Source: Cordylochernes scorpioides
Lineage: Eukaryota > Arthropoda > Arachnida > Pseudoscorpiones > Chernetidae
Reading direction: 5' to 3'
DNA length: 64,000 nt
Assembly (NCBI GenBank): GCA_030710605.1
Contig: CP092870.1
Span: forward strand, 49,445,061-49,509,060
Below, piece by piece: positions 1 to 10,984 of this stretch. Position 1 is the first letter of the stretch. Each line of letters starts with the position of its first letter. A program made the translations under genes and the position numbers. The notes under the pieces were generated by a model that saw only the letters and a program-made list of their open reading frames with translations, had not been told where the DNA came from and made no database searches.

Positions 1-667
1 TTAAATCAACTTTATCTTTTCTCAACTCTTAAGTGCATGTCTTGTTGAGAAACGTGCCTATTCACATAATGGACTCAATAAAATATTATATTTGTTGGGA
101 GCTAAGACTTTCCTATTCTACCATCGAGCAGAGTAATCACCAACACCTCGAAGAAATTAACACTTTTAATTTACTTTCTTAACTAACTAACTCGCATCAT
201 TTCTAAAACCAAATATATACAAGCAAAGTAGTCCGGTCATCTGGTCAAATATATAAATATATTATTCTATGAAAACAACTTATAAAAAGCTAACAATATC
301 CCCCATTTTAAAATTGTTTTGATACCCTTATCGGAGGCCTAGAGTGGTCAAGATCCTGGTTAGTTTAATTCTTCCAATTCACTTAGTTAGAAAATCTGCA
401 AGGTTTTCATCAGAACGAACGTGATGAAGTTCAAAGATATCATCAATAAGGCATTCATGCAAGAACGCCACCTTTCTCACAAGATGTAATGTTATTTATT
501 AAATCTGTTATATAAATACCTTATTTTCTAACAACAGTCCTGGAAAAAGTAAAATCCAAAAATGAGTAAAGAAAAACGGATTGTTTGTCACAGACATGAC
601 CTTTCGTAAACACCACCAAAGTACGGCCCGACAGACCGCTCTCATACACACCCAAGGCGATAATTTT
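1..667. other. AT-rich non-coding stretch
   Basis: No coding exon, RNA gene or repeat was recognised. The sequence is AT-rich with scattered stops in all frames. Confidence 0.5.
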
Positions 668-973
668 GGGGTTTGGTGGAAGGATGGTCTAAACCGTTTG
701 TTTTCGACCACTACGACCTGGGTTCGATTCCCGTATTGGGAACTTTTTTTCTGATAAAAAATGCTTCAATGGCCCCCGATTCTTGCAAAAGTCCAAACCC
801 ACCAGCAAGTACAAGTAACTAAACGGGAGAGCTCTTGAAATATTTGTAGGTGCAAAGTCGAACTGTTTTTCACATGTGTAAACATGTGGTGTACTTACAG
901 TAAAAGCATTTGTTAACTACCCACCATGATTATAATGGCCTATACCATGTGTACTAGGGATGAACAAAAAAAG
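668..973 (+). repeat. Family S SINE (tRNA-derived)
   Basis: The copy begins with GGTGGAAGGATGGTCTAAACC, which contains an A-box-like segment, followed by GGGTTCGATTCCCG, a good pol III B box. The body ends CACATGTGTAAACATGTGG...GTACTAGGGATGAAC plus an A-run, matching about ten other copies here on both strands. The TTTTC in the anticodon-loop position resembles tRNA-Glu, but the parent tRNA is only inferred. A tRNA-like head, unrelated body and A-rich tail define a SINE mobilised by a LINE. Confidence 0.85.
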
Positions 974-1620
974 AAGGCGATAACTTAAAAAAATAATAAT
1001 AATAACTGAATAAATCAAAACCAAAACTGAACAAATCGAAACCAAAACTAGACCAAATGACATAAGCCTAACAAAAAAGGTCACGTGATATCTTCTAATA
1101 TATCTCTCTTATCTAATATATTAAAATACAAAAGTTGGAGCGGTTAGTAACTACGGGAATTGTTTTAAACGATGCGCTGTTCTCAAAACAAATTCTTTCA
1201 AAGTTTTTTTTTTTTTATTATTATGGAAGTACGGAGTTTCTACTCTTCAATCCTCTAGTGAATTCTACTGCGCGACTGTGCCAGACGACTGGGTCTAAAA
1301 CCATCGATTTTGGCGTCTGCTCCTGTCTTCTGGGGGCAGCTTCGTGTTAATTGGAAAGTTCCCGCTCTTTCCCTACGTGGTATCAAAATTAACAGCTCCT
1401 CCCTCTCTAACAAACAAATTACATTTAGTTTATTATTTTTAATTCCATTTAGCGCGGCGTCTCTTCCTTCCCTTCTCTCCCTCGATTCCATTTATTTCAG
1501 TAACGATTGGATTTTTTTTGGTTTTTGTTTCTTGGAATATTGTCAATGTTTGTAGGAGTCTTGATGAAGTTTTGGTGTTGTGATTTCCACTCTGTGTTAT
1601 GACAACAGTTCTATAGCTAT
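974..1620. other. non-coding stretch
   Basis: AT-rich with a poly-T run near 1205. A GC-richer patch at 1260-1380 has short open frames on both strands, but none resembles a known protein and none has a convincing splice context. Nothing else was recognised. Confidence 0.4.
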
Positions 1621-1870
1621 TCTAAAGCTAACCACATACGCATTTCGGGCTGTTGGCCCTTGATTAATCAAGAATAGGTATTTGACCAATTCTAGAATAA
1701 TTAAAAATCAACGAGAATAGTTGATATTTATTCCGATAGATGGCGCAAGCCATCAGAAACTTTCAGTTTCACGATAAGGAGATGCCTTTTTCCTAATTTA
1801 TGAACCGTATCCCAGTACAATGTCACATTTGTACTATTTTTTTACTAATAAGGAATGTATAGCGGAAGAG
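1621..1870. repeat. Family Z1 element, foldback copy with broken hammerhead
   Basis: The left part reads the ribozyme segment on the - strand (GAAA arm and CAACA loop). Right after the stem-II bases it switches to the + strand arm at TTGATTAATCAAG. The CUGANGA strand is missing, so this copy cannot fold a full hammerhead. The 3' body (GTTGATATTTATTCCGATAG, then AGGAGATGCCTTTTTC) matches other Z1 copies. Confidence 0.65.
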
Positions 1871-1992
1871 GATATCGTTGCTTTTTCTTTTTAGGTCGAG
1901 GAAGCAAGGTTAACGCAAACGTGTTTGTTACGAGCGCCAATGTAGTGGCCAAGACGTTGTATAACCAACGTATTCCATTTCATCTTATTTCA

Positions 1993-3000
1993 CGTTGTTG
2001 TTGTTGTCGTGTCCAATGAAGAGCCTCAGATGTCTCCATACATCTCTATCACAGCAATGTCCTCTATCTTGGGTGTGTAAAGCTGCTGTTCTGGGTCCAT
2101 GTCTATTTTCTGTTGTTGTTGTCGTGTCCAATGAAGAGCCTCAGATGTCTCCATACATCTCTATCACAGCAATGTCCTCTATCTTGAGTGTGTAAAGCTG
2201 CTGTTCTGGGTCCATGTCTATTTTCTGTTGTTGTTGTTGTGTCCAATGAAGAGCCTCAGATGTCTCCATACATCTCTATCACAGCAATGTCCTCTATCTT
2301 GGGTGTGTAAAGCTGCTGTTCTGGGTCCATGTCTATTTTCTGTTGTGTTGTCGTGTCCAATGAAGAGCCTCAGATGTCTCCATACATCTCTATCACAGCA
2401 ATGTCCTCTATCTTGGGTGTGTAAAGCTGCTGTTCTGGGTCCATGTCTATTTTCTGTTGTTGTTGTTGTGTCCAATGAAGAGCCTCAGATGTCTCCATAC
2501 ATCTCTATCACAGCAATGTCCTCTATCTTGGGTGTGTAAAGCTGCTGTTCTGGGTCCATGCCAATTTTCTGTTGTTGTTGTTGTGTCCAATGAAGAGCCT
2601 CAGATGTCTCCATACATCTCTATCACAGCAATGTCCTCTATCTTGGGTGTGTAAAGCTGCTGTTCTGGGTCCATGTCTATTTTCTGTTGTTATTGTTGTG
2701 TTCACTGAAGAGCCTCAGATGTCTCCATACATCTCTATCCCAGCAATGTCCTCTATCTTGGGTGTGAAATGCTGCTGTTCAGGGTCCATGCCAATTTTCT
2801 GTTGTTGTTGTTGTGTCCAATGAAGAGCCTCAGATGTCTCCATACATCTCTATCACAGCAATGTCCTCTATCTTGGGTGTGTAAAGCTACTGTTCTGGGT
2901 CTATGTCAATTTTATGCAAGGCTGCGACCATTGCTGGGCATGAGAATGTGTTAGTTCCACACCAGGACAGTTGTCCTGTAGGTCCCTTGAGCCATCTGGA
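1993..3000 (-). repeat. Tandem array of C2 module, ~8 units of 115 bp
   Basis: The marker GTCCAATGAAGAGCCTCAGA or a close variant starts at 2011, 2126, 2241, 2355, 2470, 2585, 2700 and 2815, a period of 114-115 bp. Reverse-complemented, the unit equals the C2 module that is single-copy at 32690-32800 and amplified again at 51985-58245. The right flank (about 2915-3000) is the reverse complement of the DNA beside C2 at 32620-32700, so the array expanded inside a full C element. Confidence 0.93.
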
Positions 3001-4139
3001 TATATTGTCATTCCTTTATAGTGTTTAGTTCTGAGTCTTATTATTATTATTTTTTTTTTGTAATTCTTCTCTCAGAGATTATTTCGCATATATTCCACCA
3101 CGTATTATATTGTTATGCCACCGCAGCCATGTCATAGATGACCAAGATACTAGATTGTCCTGTTTTTCAGGACTATAGAATCGACAATAATTTAATATAA
3201 CCAAATCTAAGTATTTTCATTTACAGTAAAGAAATGTATATTAAATTTAATACCCTTCACATATATATCTTGAATTATATATAATCTTTTAAGAAATTGA
3301 TAATTTATATTATGTTGATTGTACATTTTTACTTTCTTTTATATACAGTTCTCTGTTCTCATTTTTTCTCTCTTTTTCCTTGTTATTAGCATATGACTCT
3401 TCTTTACGGCCTAAAATGATTGTAAACATGTATAGACAAATGTAAAGGCATACATGTATGACGGCGTAAGTATCCCTAGGGGAACACAACGCTTTAAATT
3501 GAAATAAATGAATAAGAGGATGGTCAAATTAGCACGGGGTAGTGGTAAGAATCTCTGTTCGACTCTTCTTTATTTACCTTGATGCATTCATGGAGAGAAA
3601 AAAAAAGCAATTAACATGGAGGGTCCAACAGCCGTCATCAGCAACAGGGATGATTTCCTTCCTGGCCCTCAGCTGGGCTTCATCCTAACTGGTCGGTTAG
3701 TCAGCCTCCTCTAAGCTATTCTGGAGGATGAACACATTTGGTCGAACTGACCCTGCTTGCTACCACGGCGATCCCTGCTTGCCTCCACGGCGATGCCGAA
3801 GTTTTCTCGTCGTAACAATAAAATTTCGTTGTTATCTATTCTAACATACAATTAAGAAATATGAAAAAAAAAAAAATAGGCTTTCACTAAGAATCTTCAT
3901 TTCCCCTATAAACATGAACTTTCCTTTGCGTAAGACACTTTTGTATAGAAATTTCAGATTGAATTTTACAAGTGGAAGATTTCAGAAATTTAGATTTTAA
4001 GCTTTTTTTTTTTTTTTTGGCGATGGAACTATTTACTGAATTGTGTGTGTCGTCAAACGACGCGATGTAATATAACGATCTGGTAAGATGGTTTTAAAAG
4101 GATAAAAAAAAAATTGTGGGAAGACAAAAATAATTACTT
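3001..4139. other. non-coding stretch
   Basis: Homopolymer runs occur near 3050, 3860 and 4005. The direct repeat CCTGCTTGC..CCACGGCGAT at 3745-3795 is minor. No exon or known element was recognised. Confidence 0.4.
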
Positions 4140-4340
4140 TGGCTTGGTAGGGTTGGAATATAGGTCCTGTCTTGAGGCTCCCATACATTCCAAGAGGCGG
4201 TCTGAGCGCCATCTAGTAAAACAAAAATCAACTAAACGTTGATTTAACTTGTTCCGTGATATTTAGTCCAAGAGGTGGTCTGGTGAGCCCTCTAGTCCAT
4301 AAGTCTCCGTGACGGAGAGCTGCTGTCGTTGGTTGAGTAT
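4140..4340. repeat. Fragments of Z2-like element and a dispersed 70-bp repeat
   Basis: TTGGTAGGGTTGGAATATAG...CCAAGAGGCGGTCTG recurs near 44880 and 47870. It is followed by a piece resembling the Z2 body (AACTAAACGTTGATTTAACT, then TTCCGTGATATTT). No ribozyme core remains here. Confidence 0.5.
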
Positions 4341-4572
4341 CCAGGGGACACCACATAGAGGTGACAGTCAGACTTTACTCCCCATTAAAAGTGAATAATT
4401 TTAGCAAATCCACGCAACAAAATATCATTTTTTACCTTTTATGGGTATTTTTACATCGCCTTTATTCACCTACGTATCTGTTTCCCCCAATCCAGAAATA
4501 CATAGTTGAGAACAGGTGGCGCTCAGTACCTGCAGTAAGTAAAAATAGAGAGGGGAGGCATCGTTAAGTTGG

Positions 4573-4632
4573 CGATGTCATCTCGCGGTTCCGCAACGAA
4601 CGGTCGTCCCGCGGCGAATAAGCGACGGGTGT
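4573..4632 (+). CDS. Possible first coding exon (weak candidate)
   Basis: A GC-rich island in AT-rich DNA opens with ATG at 4573 and reads 20 codons, MSSRGSATNGRPAANKRRVS, directly into GTGAGTGAG, a near-ideal 5' splice site. The predicted peptide is basic and does not match the usual liprin-alpha N terminus, so it may be an alternative first exon, an exon of another gene, or chance. The opposite strand is also open here. Confidence 0.2.
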
Positions 4633-4665
4633 CGGTGAGTGAGTAGGGGTTTTTCTTCCTTGCTT

Positions 4666-5935
4666 CAATGCCTTCCTCTACTGAGGGTGGGTCACATGGT
4701 CTCTCCATATCTCCCTCCTTCAATGTCTTCCTCTACTGATGGTGAGCCACATGGTCTCTCCATATCTCCCTCCTTCAATGCCTTCCTCTACTGAGGGTGG
4801 GCCACATGGTCTCTCCATATCTCCCTCCTTCAATGTCTTCCTCTACTGAGGGTGGGCCACATGGTCTCTCCATATCTCCCTCCTTCAATGTCTTCATCTA
4901 CTGAGGGTGAGCCACATGGTCTCTCCATATCTCCCTCCTTCAGTGTCTTCCTCTACTGAGGGTGAGCCACATGGTCTCTCCATATCTCCCTCCTTCAATG
5001 TCTTCCTCTACTGAGGGTGGGCCACATGATCTCTCCATATCTCCCTCCTTCAGTGTCTTCCTCTACTGAGGGTGAGCCACATGGTCTCTCCATATCTCCC
5101 TCCTTCAGTGTCTTCCTCTACTGAGGGTGGGCCACATGGTCTCTCCATATCTCCCTCCTTCAGTATCTTCCTCTACTGGGGGTGGGCCACATGGTCTCTC
5201 CATATCTCCCTCCTTCAGTATCTTCCTCTACTGAGGGTGGGCCACATGGTCTCTCCATATCTCCCTCCTTCAGTATCTTCCTCTACTGAGGGTGGGCCAC
5301 ATGGTCTCTCCATATCTCCCTCCTTCAGTATCTTCCTCTACTGAGGGTGGGCCACATGGTCTCTCCATATCTCCCTCCTTCAATGTCTTCCTCTACTGAG
5401 AGTGGGCCACATGGTCTCTCCATATCTCCCTCCTTCAGTATCTTCCTCTACTGAGGGTGGGCCACATGGTCTCTCCGTATCTCCCTCTTCAATGTCTTCC
5501 TCTACTGAGGGTGGGCCACATGGTCTCTCCATATCTCCCTCCTTCAATGTCTTCCTCTACTGAGGGTGGACCACATGGTCTCTCCATATCTCCCTCCTTC
5601 AATGTTTTCCTCTACTGAGGGTGGGGCACATGGTCTCTCTATATCTCCCTACTTCAATGTCTTCCTCTACTGAGGGTGGACCACATGGTCTCTCCATATC
5701 TCCCTCCTTCAATGTTTTCCTCTACTGAGGGTGGGACACATGGTTACTCCATATATCCCTCCTTCAATGTTTTCCTCTACTGAGGGTGGGGCACATGGTC
5801 TCTCCATATCTCCCTCCTTCAATGTCTTCCTCTACTGAGGGTGGGCCACATGGTCTCTCCATATCTCCCTCCTTCAATGTTTTCCTCTACTGAGGGTGGG
5901 ACACATGGTCTCTCCATATATCCCTCCGCCATCCT
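4666..5935. repeat. Minisatellite of 55-bp units, ~23 copies
   Basis: The unit CTCCCTCCTTCAATGTCTTC followed by CTCTACTGAGGGTGGGCCAC repeats every 55 bp (for example CTCCCTCCTT at 4711 and 4766). Variants at a few positions (AATG/AGTG/AGTA; GAGCC/GGGCC) cluster in neighbours, as expected from slippage or unequal exchange. Open frames running through it reflect the repeat and are not considered genes. No single-copy parent was seen in this window. Confidence 0.95.
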
Positions 5936-6360
5936 CTTCATCTCCTTGTAGGTCCAGTCCATTGTTATAGATCGTCTGTGTATCCCCTTCGTCTCCTTCC
6001 CCCGGAGTTTTCCCTCCAACGCTATCAGCAATGTCTCTCCCGCGCATCACATTTACAACAAACGTCAGTTTTCGTTGTTGTATAATTTATCAGCTGGTGT
6101 TCTGTAGAGTGGGTCTAACTAACCTCTAAAAACCAATCTCAAAATTCTCCAACTCTAAATACCCCCAACATAGCTGGGATCACGCACAGGATTGATAAAA
6201 CAAGGAGATAATGAAATTTTATACATTCTAATTATAATGGAACTGAGAGCACCTCTTGATCGTACAAACTAAATTTTGCCCACGTGGCATATAATGGAAA
6301 ATGTATCAACATGTTGATTTTTTTTTTTCATTTTCATAAGTTAGCCGAATATCCCTTTGT

Positions 6361-6560
6361 CTTGTTATATCAAGAAAAAAAAAAACCATACACGCGTTTA
6401 AGGCTGTTGGCCGTCATCACGTAAAGCAATGCTACATCTTATTTCTATCTCCACTCAATCATATCAAGGTATCAAGCTTGTATAGCTTGTTGATGGTGTC
6501 TGGTGGGGATGCTGAGTAGAGCTCATCAATGGATCAGTCAATAATGTGTTATAGGATTTC
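6361..6560. repeat. Degenerate hammerhead-type fragment next to a C1 module
   Basis: At 6386-6425 the - strand reads GTGATGACGGCCAACAGCC, the stem-II hairpin of Z1/Z2 with a C-to-G change in CUGAUGA and a lost GAAA. A single C1 module follows (TCTATCTCCACTCAATCATA near 6445, then AGAGCTCATCAATGGATCAG near 6518). Confidence 0.5.
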
Positions 6561-7154
6561 AGGTTGAGAATGCTACATGAAAATCATCGTTTTAAAATGG
6601 AAACTCAGATATAGCGATGATCGTCACTAGCTGGTCGAGATGAAAAAATAAGGACAGACTTGATCCATTAATTGTACTTCCATGTTGTAGTGATAACCAA
6701 CCCCGTAAATCCGCTCGGGCGTCGAAGAATACCAACCAACACTTGCCATCATTTGTCAGACAGACTTCCTCACATATTCAAACGGCGCGCGTCTTGTAAT
6801 TGACTCACGCCCCCCGTTACTCTGAGTGACCGGCCATTACTCCGCACCTAATGGAGCCAACCCCCTGCCGCTTGCTTCCCTTGTCTCTCTCTCCTTCTTA
6901 CTTCAATCAAATTATAGTTTAATATCTATAGCGTTCATTACTATAGCTCTTTACTTCTTTTCCTCTTTATAAGATAAATGGCTTGTTTTTTTTAAGCCAA
7001 TAAATGGCTTGTGCACGACTAGATTGTTGACGTCAACTTTTCACTATTAATATTAAATTTATGATTGTAGCTTTTACTTTTTTTTTTTCACTCGTAGAGA
7101 CTCCGTGGTAAATTCAGGTATAAGAAATTTCTTTTCCTCCAATTTACCCAGACT
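6561..7154. other. non-coding stretch
   Basis: No exon, RNA gene or known repeat was recognised. Moderate GC near 6770-6880, AT-rich elsewhere. Confidence 0.4.
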
Positions 7155-8690
7155 AATCAACAACAACAAACAAAAGTTTGTATTAAGACCTTTCAGTCTT
7201 ATACAGATTCTCCGAGTAGAAATGTAGGATACATACAGGAATAACAGTAATAGTACCAGTAATCAGCAATGTACAACATCAACAAGCTTTATTAAGACCT
7301 TTCAGTCTTATACAGATTCTCCGAATAGAAATGTAGGGTGCATACAGGAATAACAGTAATAGTACCAGTAATCAGCAATGTACAACAACAACAAGCTTTA
7401 TTAAGACCTTTCAGTCTTATACAGATTCTCCGAGTAGAAATGTAGGGTACATACAGGAATAACAGTAATAGTACCAGTAATCAGCAATGTACAACAACAA
7501 CAAGCTTTATTAAGACCTTTCAGTCTTATACAGATTCTCCGAATAGAAATACAGGAATAACAGTAATAGTACCAGTAATCAGCAATGTACAACAACAACA
7601 AGCTTTATTAAGACCTTTCAGTCTTATACAGATTCTCCGAATAGAAATACAGGAATAACAGTAATAGTACCAGTAATCAGCAATGTACAACAACAACAAG
7701 CTTTATTAAGACCTTTCAGTCGTATACAGATTCTCCGAATAGAAATACAGGAATAACAGTAATAGTACCAGTAATCAGCAATGTACAACAACAACAAGCT
7801 TTATTAAGACCTTTCAGTCTTATACAGATTCTCCGAGTAGAAATGTAGGGTGCATACAGGAATAACACTAATAGTACCAGTAATCAGCAATGTACAACAA
7901 CAAGCTTTATTAAGACCTTTCAGTCGTATACAGATTCTCCGAGTAGAAATACAGGAATAACAGTAATAGTACCAGTAATCAGCAATGTACAACAACAACA
8001 AGCTTTATTAAGACCTTTCAGTCTTATACAGATTCTCCGAGTAGAAATGTAGGGTGCATACAGGAATAAGAGTAATAATACCAGTAATCAACAACAACAA
8101 AAAGCTTTATTAAGACCTTTCAGTCTTATACAGATTCTCCGAGTAGAAATGTAGGGTGCATACAGGAATAAGAGTAATAATACCAGTAATCAACAACAAC
8201 AAAAAGCTTTATTAAGACCTTTCAGTCTTATACAGATTCTCCGAGTAGAAATGTAGGGTGCATACAGGAATAAGAGTAATAATACCAGTAATCAACAACA
8301 ACAAAAAGCTTTATTAAGACCTTTCAGTCTTATACAGATTCTCCGAGTAGAAATGTAGGGTGCATACAGGAATAAGAGTAATAGTGCCAGTAATCAGCAA
8401 TGTACAACAAGCTTTATTAAGACCCTTTAGTCTTATACAGATTCCCCGAGTACAAATGTAGGGTGCATACAGGATTAACAGTAATAGTACCAGTAATCAG
8501 CAATGTACAACAACAACAACGCTTTATTAAGACCTTTCAGTCTTATACAGATTCCTTGAGTACAAATGTAGGGTGCATACAGGATTAACAGTAATAGTAC
8601 CAGTAATCAGCAATGTACAACAACAACAACGTTTTATTAAGACCTTTTAGTCTTATACAGATTCCTTGAGTACAAATGTAGGGTACAATT
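7155..8690. repeat. Tandem array of 98-109-bp units, ~15 copies
   Basis: The unit starts AAGACCTTTCAGTCTTATAC and continues CAGATTCTCCGAGTAGAAAT. Start points at 7185, 7294, 7403, 7512, 7610, 7708 and 7806 show two unit lengths, 109 bp and 98 bp; the short form lacks 11 bp (GTAGGGTGCAT type). The bases around TAAGACC..GGTCTTA form a small palindrome. The segment GGTCTTAATAAAGCTTTTTG at 33121 is a single reverse copy of the unit edge. Confidence 0.93.
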
Positions 8691-8985
8691 CTCAAGACTG
8701 GAGTTGAACGAAGGCAATGAGACGGCTTTAGTACCAATTCTTGCCTTTACTGCCCCGATGATGCGATCTATTTCGGTCAGTCTGACCATTGATCTGTCTA
8801 CATGGAAATATGCTACCGTCCCTCTTCTTATGTTACATATGTTACTCATATGTTACATTTTTAAATCTTAAAATGCCTTTTTTCAAAAATTCTTTGTAGT
8901 ACATGCACACATGTCTTAAATCTCGGTATATAAAAACGAAAGCCCCAGTAATATCTATCAGACGATATTGGAAACAGTATATATA

Positions 8986-9204
8986 CAGTAGAACAACCTC
9001 AATGAGAGGACACCTCTATATAGGACAGTTTCCATCACTAATACAGTAGAACAACTTCCATGAGAGGACACCTCTCTACAAAAGACAGTTTTTATTGTCA
9101 AAATTACCATTTTTACTATATAACAACTCTTCAGTGAGAGGACACCTCTCCCTAAAGGACACTTTTGCTCTGCAACTAGGTGTCTTTTACAGAGAGGTTT
9201 TACT
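8986..9204. mobile_element. P1 MITE
   Basis: The left end TA+CAGTAGAACAACCTC and the decayed right end (GAGGTTTTACTATA) flank P1 sequence, including AGGACACCTCTC blocks and a partial internal duplication. Tc1/mariner-superfamily MITEs insert at TA and often start CAGT; no transposase is encoded. Confidence 0.7.
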
Positions 9205-9365
9205 ATATATATGCATAACACTATGTACAGTGAATATGGCGCCTCTGCCACCGCTTTAGAATTTACAGTGGAGAATCGCCAGTGGCTAGTGATATCAGAA
9301 TAGATAAAAGAATCAAACTACAAATGTAGCCATGTTGTGGACCTACAGTAAAAGCAGTAGATCTT

Positions 9366-9935
9366 TTCTTCTTTCTTATCTCCACACTGGGTGAAGTAGA
9401 ATGCGTCTGCCTTTGTCATTAAGACTGGGAGCACTACTCAGTGGCAGGCCACTGACTTAGCTCCAAAAGAAATGACCATCTCTGACATGAGGAACAGACA
9501 CCATGTACAGCCGCTCCTAACATGGAGTACATCCTGTATCCCTGGAGTCCTTACAGGGTACCATCAGCATGGCCAGCTGAGCCCAGGTTGTTTAGTAAAC
9601 TTGTTACTGCTCCCCCTCCTCTGACATGAGTAACAGACACCATGTACAGCCGCTCCTAACATGGAGTACATCCTGTATTCCTGGAGTCCTTATAGGGTAC
9701 TATCAGCATGGCCAGCTGAGCCCAGGTTGTTTAGTAAGCTTGTTACTGCTCCCCCTCCTCTGACATGAGTAACAGACACCATGTACAGCTGCTCCTAACA
9801 TGGAGTACTACTGTATCCCTGGAGTACTTACAGGGTACTATCAGCATGGCCAGCTGAGCCCACGTTTTTTAGTGAGCTTGTTACTGCTCCTCCTTTTTCA
9901 TCCGGGCTTGGGAGCGGCAAAGGCAGAGTTAAAGT
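9366..9935 (+). repeat. C element with three tandem C3 modules
   Basis: After the C lead-in (CTTATCTCCACACTGGGTGA, then GCACTACTCAGTGGCAGGCC), the C3 segment AACAGACACCATGTACAGC...AGCTTGTTACTGCTCCCCCTC is present three times at ~150 bp spacing. It ends with the element terminus CGGGCTTGGGAGCGGCAAAG. Short S-SINE tail fragments sit on both sides (9340 and 9935-9965). Confidence 0.85.
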
Positions 9936-9965
9936 AGTAGATTACTACCCACTATGAGTATCATA

Positions 9966-10984
9966 AACTCAGTGAGTCAGTTATTTGGTAGAGAAGAGAG
10001 AAAGAAAGAGAGTGCCACCAACTGGCTAATTTCTTCCACAGGAAGACGTCCAATTTCCCTGAGTCCATCAGGCCGCTACTCACGTCCCGTTCTCCTCATA
10101 TTCTTTATCTGGCGGCTGCTGCTCCATTTAGATGGCCCCCCCCCCCCCCCACCTGACGTGGTATTGTTGGTTTTTCCACGCTAGAATTGTTTGTGGTCAA
10201 ATTTGATCCCACTCTTATATACCAACTACCTAGCAAATTTTTAAATTTGATCGATATTTCTTACTGTGGCGAAGTAATTTTATAACTTTTATTTTATTAT
10301 TTATTTTATCAATGAAAATACACAGTATAATATTTAATTAAAAAGGCATATATTAGATCAAAATATCATTTATTTTACCAATATTTCAGTTGGCTGAACG
10401 CAAACCTTTATGCCCGGGTAGTTGGCGATCTAAGGATACCCTCCAATATACATTTAATTGGCCTCTTTTTTTTTAACCTTTATTACGTGCTTTTTTTCCC
10501 TCTCTACTCTCTACCTATTTTAAAATGTAAATGAAAAGACACATGCTTTGAGCCCTTCAATGCACCAAAATTTCCAATTTTATCTAAGAATTCTTTTACT
10601 ATTCCACCAGCATCAATGATACGTTTTATATTCAAAACAAAAACCTTTATTCCTGATTTATTAAAGCAAAGAGTAAAAATATTTTCAGAGTTTCTATATT
10701 TCAGAAAATGGGAGGCAAGCTTTCACGTGGTCGTCACGCTTCATCAGACCACTGGCTCCGTAAAGGCGTGCAACACACATACAATAGAGATTCACAGAAA
10801 TACATTTAAAAAAAAAATCAAATACAAGAATAGTTTCCAGTTGTAGAGGGTTAGGGGAACAGTTTCAATGAGGGGTGGCATTATCTGTGTTGGATATACT
10901 GGAACTGTTGGGGTAGATCTTCTGTTTATGTTGTCTTTGGAGATTGTAGATTATAGAATATTATATTTGGAGAATATGTTATGA
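9966..10984. other. non-coding stretch with a hammerhead-like fossil
   Basis: At 10721-10747 the - strand reads CTGATGA, a CGTG/CACG hairpin with flanking AG and T, then GAAAGCTT. That is the hammerhead order with a palindromic AGCU stem-III strand, but stem I (GGT against GCC) is only about 3 bp. A poly-C run lies at 10136-10151. No exon was recognised. Confidence 0.45.

Noticed and set aside
668-760. Functional tRNA gene
   Set aside because: The tRNA-like head lacks a paired acceptor stem and continues into the shared SINE body found in many copies.
1135-1555. Overlapping 70-80-codon frames
   Set aside because: Open on both strands, with no homology and poly-T-containing peptides.
5072-5344. 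90-codon open frame across the 55-bp minisatellite
   Set aside because: It follows the repeat unit and shows no protein similarity; frames on other strands behave the same.
9954-10184. 76-codon open frame with Pro-run
   Set aside because: Low-complexity poly-C region, no known motif and no splice support.
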